Positions 52,354-63,980 of a stretch of 64,000 nucleotides of DNA are shown one piece after another (the stretch's first letter is position 1; each line of letters opens with the position of its first letter). The notes beneath the pieces are model-generated. The model did no database searches and was not told the origin of the DNA. It worked only from the letters and a program-made list of their open reading frames with translations. The stretch covers positions 104,128-168,127 of the forward strand of contig VWPU01017666.1 in NCBI GenBank assembly GCA_013398955.1, written 5' to 3'. The DNA comes from Callaeas wilsoni (lineage: Eukaryota > Chordata > Aves > Passeriformes > Callaeidae). A program made the translations under genes and the position numbers.

Positions 52354-55200
52354 TTTTCACTAACAATCAGAACTTACCATTGGCTTGCAGGAGTCTCTCA
52401 CTGATTTAAAGATATCAGACATTTGCCACTGGCTTTTGACCCTGTCTGTACCCCATATTATTACCTATGATTTATATTCACAGGGGTAAATGTAAGGAAG
52501 AACAAACTGATACATCAACACTTTGTAAAGAATGAAGGAAACAGAAGCAGCTTACTCTTTATCCTCTTGGAAAAGTAACCCTATCAGCATATTGAGCTGG
52601 ATACTCTAGTGCAAGGCATCCTTCATAGAGGAGGAATGTTGCATGTAAAACCCCAAAACGGATTCAGCTCATTTGGACAAGACTGGAGCTGGAAGCTTTG
52701 CAACTTTTCAACTTTCTTCTGTGCTTATAAAAGAGTTAAGAGAACAGAGAACTAATTACCTCTATAGAAAAAAAGAAAAAGACTTTGGAATCATAGGACA
52801 GTAAGGTCTATATTTAGAGCTTTATTCCTGACTCTAATAATATAAGTGCAGTGTGGGCTAAATAAAACTACTTTTTAACTACTTCAGACACACAGTGTTA
52901 CTCTGGAAATTGTCTACACTTTTATTAATGTATGTCAAATTAGGGTCTTTATTCTCAAAGAATGTTTTGGGACAATCACAACACATACCAAACATTTGCT
53001 AATAAAAAGTTCCATTCTTTCTAAGGTCATTCTCATTATCAGAGATGTTAAACTTTCTCAGTCCACTTGCATTCAGCCTTTATTTTCCCTATGAGAAAAG
53101 CAGATTTTACTGCCAGTAAAAGCTCCCACTGTGCTTAACATGGACATTCTTATTAAGTGATAAATTATGTACTTGCTAAATCACAGTTGGTGGGGTGTGG
53201 CAGTGTTAAAGGAAAGGTTAATCTGTGGAATATCAGGCTATAATGAATACAGTAAAATAACCAGAACGGCTAAGCCTTGATGAAAATATATTAGACTTAA
53301 CACACTCCTTCCTTTATTTTATTAACCTACCCAATTGGAAACTATATGCATTTCTTCATACCAGTACTGTGGGCAGAATTAAAGGAGGAGCAGGAATGTG
53401 TGTGTATGCGCCCATGTGTCCTTGTAGAACTGATGTAAAGCCACCATTTAGCTGTTTGCTAAAATAATCCATATTTGCAGTGAGATTTCATATAGAGGAA
53501 AGCTATCATCTGGTCAATCCTTTCTCAAACAGAATCTCTCTAAGCTTTTTACTAATAGTTCTTATACATAAAGGAATAAGTTAAGACAGGTCCTTAGCTG
53601 ATGTAAACTCCTATAATATCAGTCTTGACATATCTCTCTGCTATCCAGGCACCTATTCAAAATCCGGGATACAAAAAATCAGATTAATATCAGACACTAT
53701 TTTCCAATTCTTCATTTACTTTTCTTATGTCCTTGGTTTAAATTAGCTCCTGTGTGCATGACTGTGCGTACATGACTGTGTTGAGAACCATGCATGTGAA
53801 AATGGAAGATTTTAATTAGTAGAGTTTACAAAATAATTTAAGAGCTCACAAAATGCTACAGGAGAACAGGAGAAGAGAGATGTTACCCAGAGAGTTAATC
53901 CTTCTGATATAAAATGTTCTGTACTATAGTTTAATTTTTTAAGGACTATTTAAGACCTCTGTACTTCCCAACTCTGGTAATACACATAAAACACTCATAA
54001 TGCAGAACTATGAGCACCTCATTAGCAGGCTGCTACTTCCTGTCAAGACCAACCTTCCTACTCCCCATAGCTCATTGCTAGAATCCCCAGGGATCATTTC
54101 ACAGGGGCTGTCTCAGCTGGTTCTTAGTGTTAGTCATTTTGGCTATGAATTGTTCAAAAATGAGTGAACTGTAACAAATTCCATTTCAGAATATATTCTC
54201 AGTTTTACAAATAATATCAACACAGTTTGTCCTGTGTCTCAATTTTGTAGTCCTTTAGCTCAGTAAATATGGTACTGCTGAACAAGAAACCACAGGGTTT
54301 GTTCTAACACTGCAAGGCTGTAGACTGGGGCTTATCAAGCCTGATTTGTCTGGACTTGTCTTACACTTGCCGGGAGCTTTGTTTTAGCTTTTTTAGGTCT
54401 AGTAGACTCTTACTGAATTTGTTTGAGTTTTGCTTTTCTTTGTACAATGGTATGCTGATATGTCTCTTTTTATAATAATTCCAATATAGCTCAGATAGTG
54501 ATAACAAGTACTATTCCAGTGACACATTTTTTTGTGCATAGAATAAATTATGTGGTATTGTAGAACACAAGTACTGGATAACAGTTGATGCCTTGAGAAA
54601 TATAAACACAGGATGACAGATCAAGGCTATCAGGAAATGCTCACTGAATAACTACTGATCATTGAAGAGATGATACATTTGAACCTGGGTGAAAATGTCT
54701 TTAGAAGTAACAAAAGACAAGTTTCCAACAAAAATAAAACACCACTTTCATAAAAAAATTCAGATGTGACACACAAAAGCAAAAGAAACAAGGTATAGGA
54801 CATGTTAGAAAATGCTTAAAAGTGTCCTGTAGTATAAGCTCCTCAAGTACCAGAAAGAAGCAGCCCCCACTGCATTCTCTGGGCAAAGGACTCAGGATGA
54901 CAATGCACCATAACCCTTTCTCCCTGAATGAAACCAATGGAAGTATAAAATTTGTTTGTCCGTTTCAACCATTAAACTATTATTACCATGGTTGAACTTC
55001 AGCATTTGGATAACTTGCCTGATAAGTCTTAGTACTTCTCTAATTGGACTAATAATACATTTTTGGCAAGACTTATGATTCCAATTAGACCTACAGTAAA
55101 TTCTTGACTTCACATACAAAGCATATCTCTTGTCCAGTTGAGACACTGAAGTTTTAATGTGACATACTGGCAGAGGCTAAAGGACTTAAAATTTAATTGA

Positions 55201-55205
55201 ACCTT
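55201..55205. repeat. target-site duplication, left copy (ACCTT)
   Basis: Directly abuts the TG terminus of the 55206-55861 LTR and is identical to 55862-55866. Confidence 0.83.
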
Positions 55206-55861
55206 TGTGCTGGTTTGGACACAAATCCAGGAGGAAACAACCTGAGAGGGGCGTCTCACTATCTTTCTCCTGCCTGCCAGGCAAGCAGACCCCGGCAGCA
55301 CCTCCCCCACAGGTTCGGGAAAATAATTTCTCAAGTGAAAGTGAAAAAAACCATTTATTTAACAAAACAGAGTCCCCTGCTGTCACAGAGCAATAAGAAA
55401 AAGAATATTGAAACCCCCTCCCCTGTCCCCTAAAAGAGGACTATGGATTTTAGAGTTCTTTCTGTAGGTAAAACCTGCAGTCCTACGCTGGGTCGGGCTG
55501 GGCCAGGCAGAGTCTGACGATCCCTCTTGGAGGGTCCTGCTGAGCAGGTCCGGAGAGGGGAGCTGGTCTCAGATGAAAAGCAAGCCAAAAACAGCCCAAA
55601 AAGGAACAGAAGCTGCTGAGGCAGATCACAGTCCCTTCTCCACTGAAAGCCGAAGAGACTAGAGAGAGCAAAAGTCCTCTAACCAACAAAAGCTGTCAGA
55701 TCGGGAGAGAAAAGAATGCAAAACATTCTAGTTGCAAGGTCAAGCTAGCCACTTTGAAGAGTTCTCTCGGCTTCCTTCTCCTCCCTTTGCAATTTTAAGG
55801 TACACTGGAAATCAAGCAGGCGATGGGGAATACAGTATTGTCATAAAATCACCCCAAGACA
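55206..55861 (-). mobile_element. solo LTR of an endogenous retrovirus, perfect 5-bp target duplication
   Basis: A 656-base block beginning TGTGCTGGTTTGGACACAAA and ending TCACCCCAAGACA, flanked by ACCTT on both sides (55201-55205 and 55862-55866). The TG...CA termini and exact 5-base duplication mark a retroviral insertion reduced to a single LTR. Read on the minus strand it starts TGTCTTGGGGTGATTTTATG and has an AAATAAA poly(A) signal in TTGTTAAATAAATGG (about 55355-55369), followed by a U5-like tail, so minus is the likely orientation. Only short open frames lie inside. The neighbouring 9 kb holds more LTR-like pieces of other types. Confidence 0.87.
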
Positions 55862-55866
55862 ACCTT
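55862..55866. repeat. target-site duplication, right copy (ACCTT)
   Basis: Directly abuts the CA terminus of the LTR and is identical to 55201-55205. The base before ACCTT is A on both sides, but assigning it to the duplication would spoil the canonical CA end. Confidence 0.83.
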
Positions 55867-56041
55867 TTTTCCTCAGCTCTTTCTCATATCTCTCATACAT
55901 TCTGCACCTACAGGTTCAGCTGGATACTTCTAGTATTAAGCACTATGAAATCTGGAAACACTGACATAAACCAATCCCTTCCAAACACAGACTGACTTAC
56001 AAGAGTGAAGCGATAATGTCACCTGGAAAAAATGCTACTTC

Positions 56042-56440
56042 GCAGAATATGAGGTTGGAAGCAACCTCAAGGATCACCTGGTCCAATATCTCTTGACAAA
56101 ATGCTGTTTAGACAAGATGCCTCAGCACCCTGTCCAGTTGAATCTTAAAAGTGTCCAATGTTGTCCCATCTGTCACTTCCTCATCAAGATTATTTCGATG
56201 GCTGATTGCTTCCATTGTGAAAAATTTTCCTTGTGTGTCCAATCAGAATCTCAGGAGCAACTCGTACTCATGACCTCTCATCTTTTCCATGCGGGTCCTT
56301 GAAAAAACTCCACGTTCTTTGTAGCCACCCTTTGGATACTGGAACATGGGAATAAGGTCCTGTAAGCCTCTCACATAAGCCTTCTTTTCTCAAAATTGAC
56401 CTTACTCAGTTCTGTTAGCCTTTCCTCACAAGGCAGGCTT
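56042..56440 (-). mobile_element. CR1 LINE, 5'-truncated and diverged
   Basis: Diverged CR1 3' region in reverse orientation. Plus-strand text such as GAGGTTGGAAGCAACCTCAA, GGATCACCTGGTCCAATATC, GTGTCCAATGTTGTCCCATC and AGCCTTTCCTCACAAGGCAG is the complement of typical CR1 3' ends. It is more diverged than the copies at 11.6 and 17.5 kb. It sits about 180 bases past the solo LTR ending at 55861. Confidence 0.78.
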
Positions 56441-58411
56441 ACCAATCTGTGATCATGACTAATAGCTGCTACTGTTTCTTTGGCTGAAGTGAAAACACTA
56501 AAAGTTTTCCCATGGTGGTGGTCAGGGAGAAGGCTGGTGAACTACCATAGCAAGAACAAACTGTGATATATAAAAAAATGCCTTTAATGACTAGGAAAAA
56601 CTCATTTAAAATCCAACCTGTTATGTTAGATTCTCTAAAAGCCTGATCAGACAATATTGCAGCTTACTAGCTTCCACAGCAATTTCTGCAGTGCAGACAT
56701 TTTAGGAGAGCATATAGCTTAATTTAATAGTAGTAGAGAACACTGTCAAGTCAGTTTATTTATCAGGGGACACATTTGACTGCCCTCAATGTAGTTAAAA
56801 CTCTTAAAAACAGCATTTCCACAGAAAAAGTCAGAGCATCTTTCTGAAAGAATGGACAAAGCTATATTAGTTTTCGGAGATCTAAAAACACAATAAAAGA
56901 AATAAGTGGGAAAAGAAAGAACTGTGAAGAACCATCTGAGTGCAAACATTCTACTGACTGTGCTATTTGTAAAGCATTTATTCTTTATTCCAGATGACTG
57001 TTGAAGAATCATGTAGAACAATACTGCATGCTGCTTCTTGGAAAGATTGTATAGGCGTCAATGAGGATGAAGTAAGAGTTGGTTTTTAACTAAGAGCTCC
57101 ACACCATAACTAGAACCTTAGTTGATTTTCATCGTATACTGTATAATTGCAAGATCCTTCATAGAAACAAAATATCAGTAACAATAGACATTGTTACTAG
57201 TGCATAGCTGCCATAACACATGCACAGACAGTATAGCTCTCAATAAAAGCAGAAAATAAAAATAGATATTAAGGATAAACAAGAACATGTATAGAAACTG
57301 GTAATCGCAATTTCTACTGTAGATGAAATAAAAAATGTCACTTTTTTCCCCATATTTTTACATATTTCTTTTTCTTAGCACAGGATATTCCCCTTCAGGG
57401 CAAACATACCTATTACATATGAGAAGGGAAAATTTACATCTTACATTGCCTTACAAATATTAATGACTACATGTGCTAAGTTACCAATGCTGCTGAAAAC
57501 AGATTACATCCAGCTCCTGATTAAAGCTAAGAATTGGATTTCTCTTCCCATTCCCACTACCTAACCCCAAAATGGATAGAACGAGCATAAGCATAAAGAC
57601 GGTGTTATGTAGTGCTCAGTTATAAACTGCATTTGTAAAGTTTTTTGTGAAAATAATTTATTATCTATCTTAATCCATCACTTTTCACTACCGTTGACAT
57701 TTGTCTTCTCCTATCTACTTAAAACACATCTATTACAATGCAACTATATTCCTATCTTCTTGGACAAACTTCTTTTCAAATCATTATCTGCCTAAAAAGT
57801 GCATCTCCAACCTTTAACATCTACCTTATCTACTCAACGTTGTGCATTCTACTTGTTAAACTCTGTGTAGAACATTTATACTGACTAAAGGTTTCATCCT
57901 TGCCTTCTGCAGTGTGTAGTGTCTTGTTCTTATTTTTGTTTCCTGGTGCTTGTTTGCTAGCTATAATGTTTTGAGTGGGGTTCAGTCACCTGCACAGAGA
58001 TACCAAGGAGCCATTTCAGCAGTCTAATGTATTCCATCAGGCTTCCTGCTACATTTCCAGAAGTGCTTAGCTTTCCCAGAGGTCCCCTACCATAGTATGG
58101 GACACCCTCTGTGTGTCTCAGATTCAGATGAAAAATTATGATTACATTTAACATCTAGTCTACTCCAATGAATGTGATTTGTGCCTTTAACAGTAGAATA
58201 CAGGCCTTATATTGACCTGACACTGAGAGGTCTCAAGATTTGTCTCAGCTTCTTTGGGTCCATACTGGATTTGCTTTGTTGGATCATCTATGCTGAGCCC
58301 AGTGTACACTGCCTCTCCCCTTCCTGTTGTGGTGAAGGAACCAACCGGGGAACCGCAGAGCCCAGAAACACAGGCTTGGTGGGCTAGTACCAAGGAGTGA
58401 AACCCCCATTC

Positions 58412-58878
58412 TGTGAAGATGGCTTCTACCTTTGGTTTCCTAGGATTCCTGAGGGGTGGTTCTGTCTACAGTTGACAGACACCTCTTGTGTCCCCTAAGG
58501 GAAGGTGTCCTGACCTGTCCCACCCTTCTCCTCTTCCTATGGGTCCCTGTGGTGTCACCCCGCCCCCTTCCCTGCATCCTTATGAAGCCCTGATTACTGT
58601 GCCTTGCCTTCTTCGGCATCCGGACCATTTGAGGGTGCTTCTACAATAAACCCTTGGATCACCGGCCGAGAGCCACCTCTGCGCAACTCATTTCTGGCCG
58701 CGCCTGGGCTCTCCAAAGCCCCCGGGCACGCTAGGCTCCGTGCCCTCCACCGCACGGGCTGGAAGGCTGGCAAGCGAGGCACCGAGGTGCCCCGGGGCGT
58801 CCTTCCTTTGTGTGGGACACGCCTGGACCAAGCTGCTGCCATCTCAGCCCAGCCAGCGTGCCGGCGGCGCATTTTAAT
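58412..58878 (+). mobile_element. GC-rich LTR-like block (boundaries uncertain)
   Basis: A sharp GC-rich island in AT-rich sequence. Plus-strand order resembles an LTR: U3-like segments (TGAGGGGTGGTTCTGTCTAC, CACCTCTTGTGTCCCC), an AATAAA signal at 58645-58650, then a GC-rich U5-like stretch ending near GCGTGCCGGCGGCGCA before AT-rich DNA resumes. No target duplication was found, and part of the 3' side may be retroviral leader rather than U5. The overlapping open frames on both strands (117 and 110 codons) show no domain and arise from high GC. A CpG island or a different repeat is possible. Confidence 0.4.
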
Positions 58879-58959
58879 ATTAATATACCTTCCAGCTTCA
58901 GCTCTGGGGACAGTGTCATACTCGCTCCCCAAGTGACTGCCAGACAAATCATAGCCTTT

Positions 58960-59205
58960 AGTGTGTGAGTGGCTGCATTAAAGAAACCCAAGTAGTCCCC
59001 AACAATGAGAAGGAAGAAGCCCCCATCAGCAACATCATGCTTTTCCTCACAGAGAAATCATAGGCCTCCTCATGGCTTGTCACAGCCTACAACACAGTTT
59101 GTATAAGGAAGAGTTTAAACATCAGCCTTTATTGTATGGAGAGACATTGGAAGTTTGAGCATAACACCAAATAAAAGGCAAATTATTTAAAAAAAAAAAA
59201 AAAAA
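58960..59205 (+). repeat. possible retroposed 3' UTR-like sequence with poly(A) tail
   Basis: AATAAA at about 59170-59175 lies roughly 14 bases before an uninterrupted run of about 18 A residues ending at 59205. That is the spacing of a cleaved, polyadenylated mRNA copied back into the genome. The upstream sequence has no open frame I recognise, so a source gene cannot be named. Chance proximity of a signal and an A-run is possible in AT-rich DNA. Confidence 0.28.
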
Positions 59206-59575
59206 GTAACAACTCTAATTGCATTTGCTAATGTGTTTTTCTGTATTAACTAGGCAATTCAGAGCACCAGGATGATAAAACTAGTTAATGGCACCACTGT
59301 ATATTTTGTGTTCCCCTTTTCCTAACCCAATACTGATTGCAAACCTTTCTAGACAATGAAATGCCACCCACAGGACAGTTCCCATGCCTTCAGTCACTTC
59401 CATTGCACTCCACAGCTCTGATGCCTTAGGATTTTAGCTTTTATATTTTCATATATTTGTAATCCTGCTATTCTTCAGTGTATAACTCTAAACTGCATAT
59501 AGAGTGTTAGCAACTGCTTTTCCCATTTCAGACACAACAATTCCTCTCTAGGCCTAAGAATCAAGGACACCTCAC

Positions 59576-59860
59576 TGTCTCAGGACCCAAGGAATGGAAA
59601 CAAAAGTGAGTTGGGGGGAGCAAACTGAGAGAATGGGACTCCACTACCTGAGGCTGTAATTGGACAATGAACCTCTGATATGCAAATAGACAAAACTTAT
59701 ATCTGTCCAAAAAACGTGTGACTGTCGTCCATCCTGGGTGTAGTCTCTGTGAGACTCCTGTACTGCCCAAGGCGTAACCTGTGAAGGCCTTTCAATAAAT
59801 ACCTACCCTTTATCCTTTCACTCTGTCGAGCCTCTGTTCCAGGTCAGCCTCTACAAGGCA
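59576..59860 (+). mobile_element. LTR-like block with promoter and poly(A) signals
   Basis: About 285 bases laid out as a compact retroviral LTR on the plus strand. It begins TGTCTCAGGACCCAAGG. An inverted CCAAT box (ATTGG, near 59661) and a perfect octamer ATGCAAAT (59679-59686) lie in the putative U3. AATAAA at 59794-59799 is followed by a pyrimidine-rich R/U5 (CCTACCCTTTATCC, TCTGTCGAGCCTCTG) ending near CTACAAGGCA. I could not find a matching target duplication (CTCAC on the left, TCAGC on the right), so the ends are approximate and the copy may be old or truncated. Confidence 0.55.
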
Positions 59861-60195
59861 TCAGCTCAACCCACAGTATGAAATGCAGTGCTACGCCTGA
59901 CTTTATCTGATGAGGTAAAAAGCTTGAAGGTACTGTAATACCTTCCCTGCAGAAAGTGATATTGGAAGTTAAGATCTCATGATTAAGTACTCAGGAACAA
60001 CAATCATAATTTGCATCCAAAGCTTTGATTTAACTGAATTCCTGTACTTTTATTCATTCTTTCCTGGCACTCACAGAGTTATCATAAATATCTATTAAGA
60101 AAGTTACCCAACATTGCTTTTATTTATTTTATAACTTCTTCAGACCTTAGTCTCTTGAGTTGGCCATGTCCCTGGTCTGCAGTGCTTCACACTGT

Positions 60196-60797
60196 AGCTG
60201 CTTATGAAAGTGAACCCCTTCTCAGGCACACCACGAGTCCACAGGAGGGAGAAATAATACATAGGGATAACTTAGAATTCTCTGCTAACATTCAGGAAAA
60301 TGCCCTTTAAATGTTTAATGGCCTTGTAATGAAATTTATTTTATGAGTAGCCAGTTTGACGTGTGTCTGCCCACTATAAAAATCTACTGACAGGGAGTGA
60401 GGGGGGAAAGTGGAGACTTGGAAAAGAGGGGCACCCTCCCCTTCCCCACCAGCTGACCTATCAGAGAAGAGCTAACAAGCAGGATGCCACCAATCAGGTA
60501 GCAGCTTGCAGAAGCCGATAGCGTGGAAGGCCCTGGAAGCCGCCAGAAGGGAAGGATAGCCGCAGCCTGGATCCACAGCATGGCTAACCCAGAGTGAGGG
60601 ATAACCCGCCTCAGCAGCTGCAGGGGTTGGGAAAGGCTGCTGGATGAAACAGAAGACAGACAAACAAGTCACCCTGGCCCCCAACCTCAGCTCTGAAAAC
60701 AAAAGCACGAAAAGCAGACAAAAAATAAAATAAGTATAAATAACCCCCACAAATAATTTGGGAGGAACACACACACAAAAAAAAAAAAAAAAAAAAG
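60196..60797 (+). mobile_element. unidentified retroelement-like block ending in poly(A)
   Basis: A TATA-like CTATAAAAAT (60375-60384) is followed by a moderately GC-rich stretch, an A-rich segment with AATAAA (AAAAAATAAAATAAG near 60720), a short CA run and about 22 A residues (60776-60797). An alternative reading is an LTR from TGTAGCTGCTTATG (60196) to GGGAGGAACA, since CACAC flanks both ends, but the right copy lies in a CA repeat and may be chance. It could also be a retroposed transcript. The family is not recognised. Confidence 0.28.
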
Positions 60798-62437
60798 AGG
60801 AAAGGCAAGCAAAAAGTTATCTCAGATAAATGCTATCTAAATAACAAAATATCCACAAACTGCCTGAGAATGGGACATCCACCATAAAAGCTGCTCTAAA
60901 GAGGGGAAAATCTCAACACAAACCTGCCAAAAAAATTCCCTTTCTGCCTTTCTCCTGCACCTAGAAGCACTACCTGGATGTACCACCTGGAGAGTTAATG
61001 CCATGTGCTTGCACTAGTAGGGACTGATGAAGGAGAAAACATCTTCCCAAAGTGGCACTGGAGATGGACCATGTATATTTTGAGTCCATGCTCAGGTGCA
61101 TCCCCAGAGGAGTTTTCAGACCAGATGGCAACCAGAAATGTCCTGCTTTTTCCTCACTCTACTGAGGCTGAGCAAGGTCATTAGAGAGACAGTAAAGTTC
61201 TGACTCTGTGAAGTTTCCTCTGGGATTACCACAAACATAACCATTTTGGGGAGATGTTTTGCCAGAAGATGACACCAACCTGTTTCTTCCACCTCATGTC
61301 AGTGCATCAAATTACTGTCCAGCTCTGAACTCAAACCCTTTTTTGCCATATAAACCCCACACCAAACTTCAGTCTCCCCAAACCTTCTACAGTCCGTTTT
61401 CTAGTTGTGTAAAAGAGGCCACAGACATGTATTTTATTGTTTTTACTGACACTGACACTGTGCAGCGCAATACAGAAAGGCCCAAATTTCTTCAACTTTT
61501 ACAATGTTTATGCCTGCTTTACACTACTGTTCTCTTACTCCAGACAATTAGGAATGCTGGGACCTTGCACAACTGAACTAAGTGGCTTTCTAAGCCTGAC
61601 CTCCTCATTCTTTTGAAGTCAGTAACTGCTCACTAGATAGAAGTTATAAGTAATCTATTTCTCTTTGTGCCTCTTGCTGACAACAAGAAAAACATTAATT
61701 TATCTTCTTTGGCTGAATCTGAACGAAAGCCTTAAAAAGAAGATGAGTGAGTCAAACTACTTTGCTGCTGTTGGCCTACAACTCTCGAAGAGAAATGAAA
61801 TACTGCAGGGATTCTAGAACAGCGATTTTCACAGGAGAGAATAATTTCAGATACAATGTGCCAAGCCATAAAAAAAAATACTAGTTCAGCTTTATGCACG
61901 TTATGTCTCCTTGAACCTGTTCAATTCTTAAATGGATACATATATTTACAGGACTTAACAAACCCTTTGTTCCCAGCTGATTTCTCTCTGGCAAAGAAAC
62001 CACTATTGAAGTGTTACTTTTTTTCCTATAGACTCAGAATCACACCACTGATACATTTATTGTTGACACTGTTATTATCATTTGTATGAATGCAACATCA
62101 AAATAGCCAGTTCCTGATCTGTGAGTCTGTACACATGATAAGAGAAAATGCTAGCAATATAAATAGATGAAGCCAGAGGGATGGGAGCACAGTCAAAGAG
62201 AAGTGAGATACACAAGGTCATGCAAAGTACAAGTGAGATAGAACTGAGGTTTTACCCCCATAAAAGTTCCTGAAGCATTCCATATGGTAGCCTTTTTGAA
62301 AGTAACATAAACAACTTGCCAAATTAGAATGATCTAAATTTAGGATGTTATTCTACACAATGTAATGTAGCTCTAGCTTAATTTTTTCAGGAAGTTTGTA
62401 GTGACTTGTTAATCTAGTCTGACATAAACACAGAATA

Positions 62438-62473
62438 ATCAGAATTAATAATCAGTAATTGATTAATTCTGAT
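62438..62473. repeat. perfect 12-bp inverted repeat, 12-base spacer
   Basis: ATCAGAATTAAT at 62438-62449 pairs exactly with ATTAATTCTGAT at 62462-62473. It contains homeodomain-like ATTA cores on both arms. Confidence 0.88.
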
Positions 62474-63980
62474 GTTGGTGTATGATGATTTATATTATAT
62501 TTCATAACAATGCCTTATAGAACATTCAGCAGCAATGCAAATGATTAACCAACATTAGAAGAGGGGACATTGTTTTACAAATAAACTCCTGCCCTTTCTT
62601 CATATTTTCTTTTTTTACATACATATAATAGCACAATGAACACTGAACTAATACCAAATTGAGTATGTAATCATTTCAGATTTTTACAACTGCTTTTCTC
62701 AAACTAATTATCAGGAAGAATTTAAGCCATTCCTTGTGTTTTAAGGCTGCCTTTCTTAAAAACATTCCACAGATGGCATTTTTGACTAGTGCTCTGCAGT
62801 AATGATTTATAAAAGTTGCATAGAGGCTTATGAAGCCAAATTAATATTTAAAGCCTGCTTTCAGTGGCAGCAGGAAATGATCCATCTATGTCAATAGTAG
62901 AAAATAGCAGCAACAAAAGTTTCCTTGGGAGGTCTGCCCTTTTGAACGCAGGGCAGTTCACATGTCTTGTAGAGAACTCTTCAATGGGTACCCTGGGTGC
63001 CCACAGTGACTCCTCTTTTGTTTAGGCTCTATTCATCATACCTCAAGTTTTCCATATGTCTTCATTAAGTGTAATGTGGTTAACCTGTGTGATACTTTGC
63101 ACTCTCCTATCCTCAAGAAGCAATATCTCTAACTGCCCTAACTCATGCTTGTATTCGTAGACTTGTTAATCAAGAATAGTGTTGAAAATAGCTTATACAA
63201 GTCTTATTCAAGCTTAAATACAGAGTATACACAGTAAGTTTTTTTGATTGAAGAAAAAACAGAAATTGGGCGTTTGGCTTGGCAAATATCTCTGCAATCA
63301 CTGTTTTACATCTTTGACTCTTCTAAGTCCAATGTCTCGTTTGAGAAACACCCAGAATTCATTTTTCTAATTACAGGTGTCATTGTATATTGTTATATCT
63401 AAAAAAACAGTCAACAAAAATTAAAGTATATATAATATGCCGATAAAATACTTTTCTTGCTACAGTAGTTTTCTTGCTAATGTCATTAATAAATGTTGTT
63501 CTGTTAAAAATAGAAACTGAAAATTAATAAAAAAAGTGGAAGTTTCATATTTTTCAGTGTTCCTTTTCTCTTTGAGCAAATAAAAAATCTTATTCATAAA
63601 TGTGCACACACACAGGCTTTTAAGGTAGAATAAGTCCCTGCAGGTACATAGGCTTCTTCAGGTAAACATTCTAAAACTGGAAAGTGATGAAATCTTTCAA
63701 GAGCAATCACTTTCTTTTTTTAAAGCATAAGCAGAAACTATATCTATTTGTATACATTATTAATTCTTTTATTTTAAAAATACATATATGAACTTACTTC
63801 TATATAAACACCTGTGTGCATATTTAAACTGCCTCTATACAAGAAAACTGATTTGCCATTACAAATGCTAACATTTTCAGATGTCTGTTACAATTTTAGC
63901 ACTATGTGTCAGAAGAAGTGCATTTGAGTTTATTTTCTGTTCTGAGTGTTGTCTTCTGAATGAATTACAAGTTAACGTTC

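Larger units (their letters stand above)
44500..55200 (-). other. long 5' intron, repeat-poor part
   Basis: About 10.7 kb of AT-rich sequence upstream of exon A. Only simple repeats, the 46.7 kb hairpin and the 52.3 kb tandem duplication stand out. I found no EGF-like exon on the minus strand, although exon A requires one further upstream. Confidence 0.6.
55867..63980 (-). other. long 5' intron, retroelement-rich part
   Basis: Holds the CR1 at 56.0 kb, LTR-like blocks at 58.4 and 59.6 kb and two poly(A)-ended sequences. The stretches 56.5-58.2 kb and 60.8-63.98 kb are mostly AT-rich and featureless, apart from the inverted repeat at 62.44 kb. No coding exon is recognised. Confidence 0.55.

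Noticed and set aside
58594..58947. Overlapping 117- and 110-codon frames in opposite directions
   Set aside because: They arise from a GC-rich LTR-like block with few stop codons. The products are low-complexity Arg/Ala/Pro-rich and have no family features.
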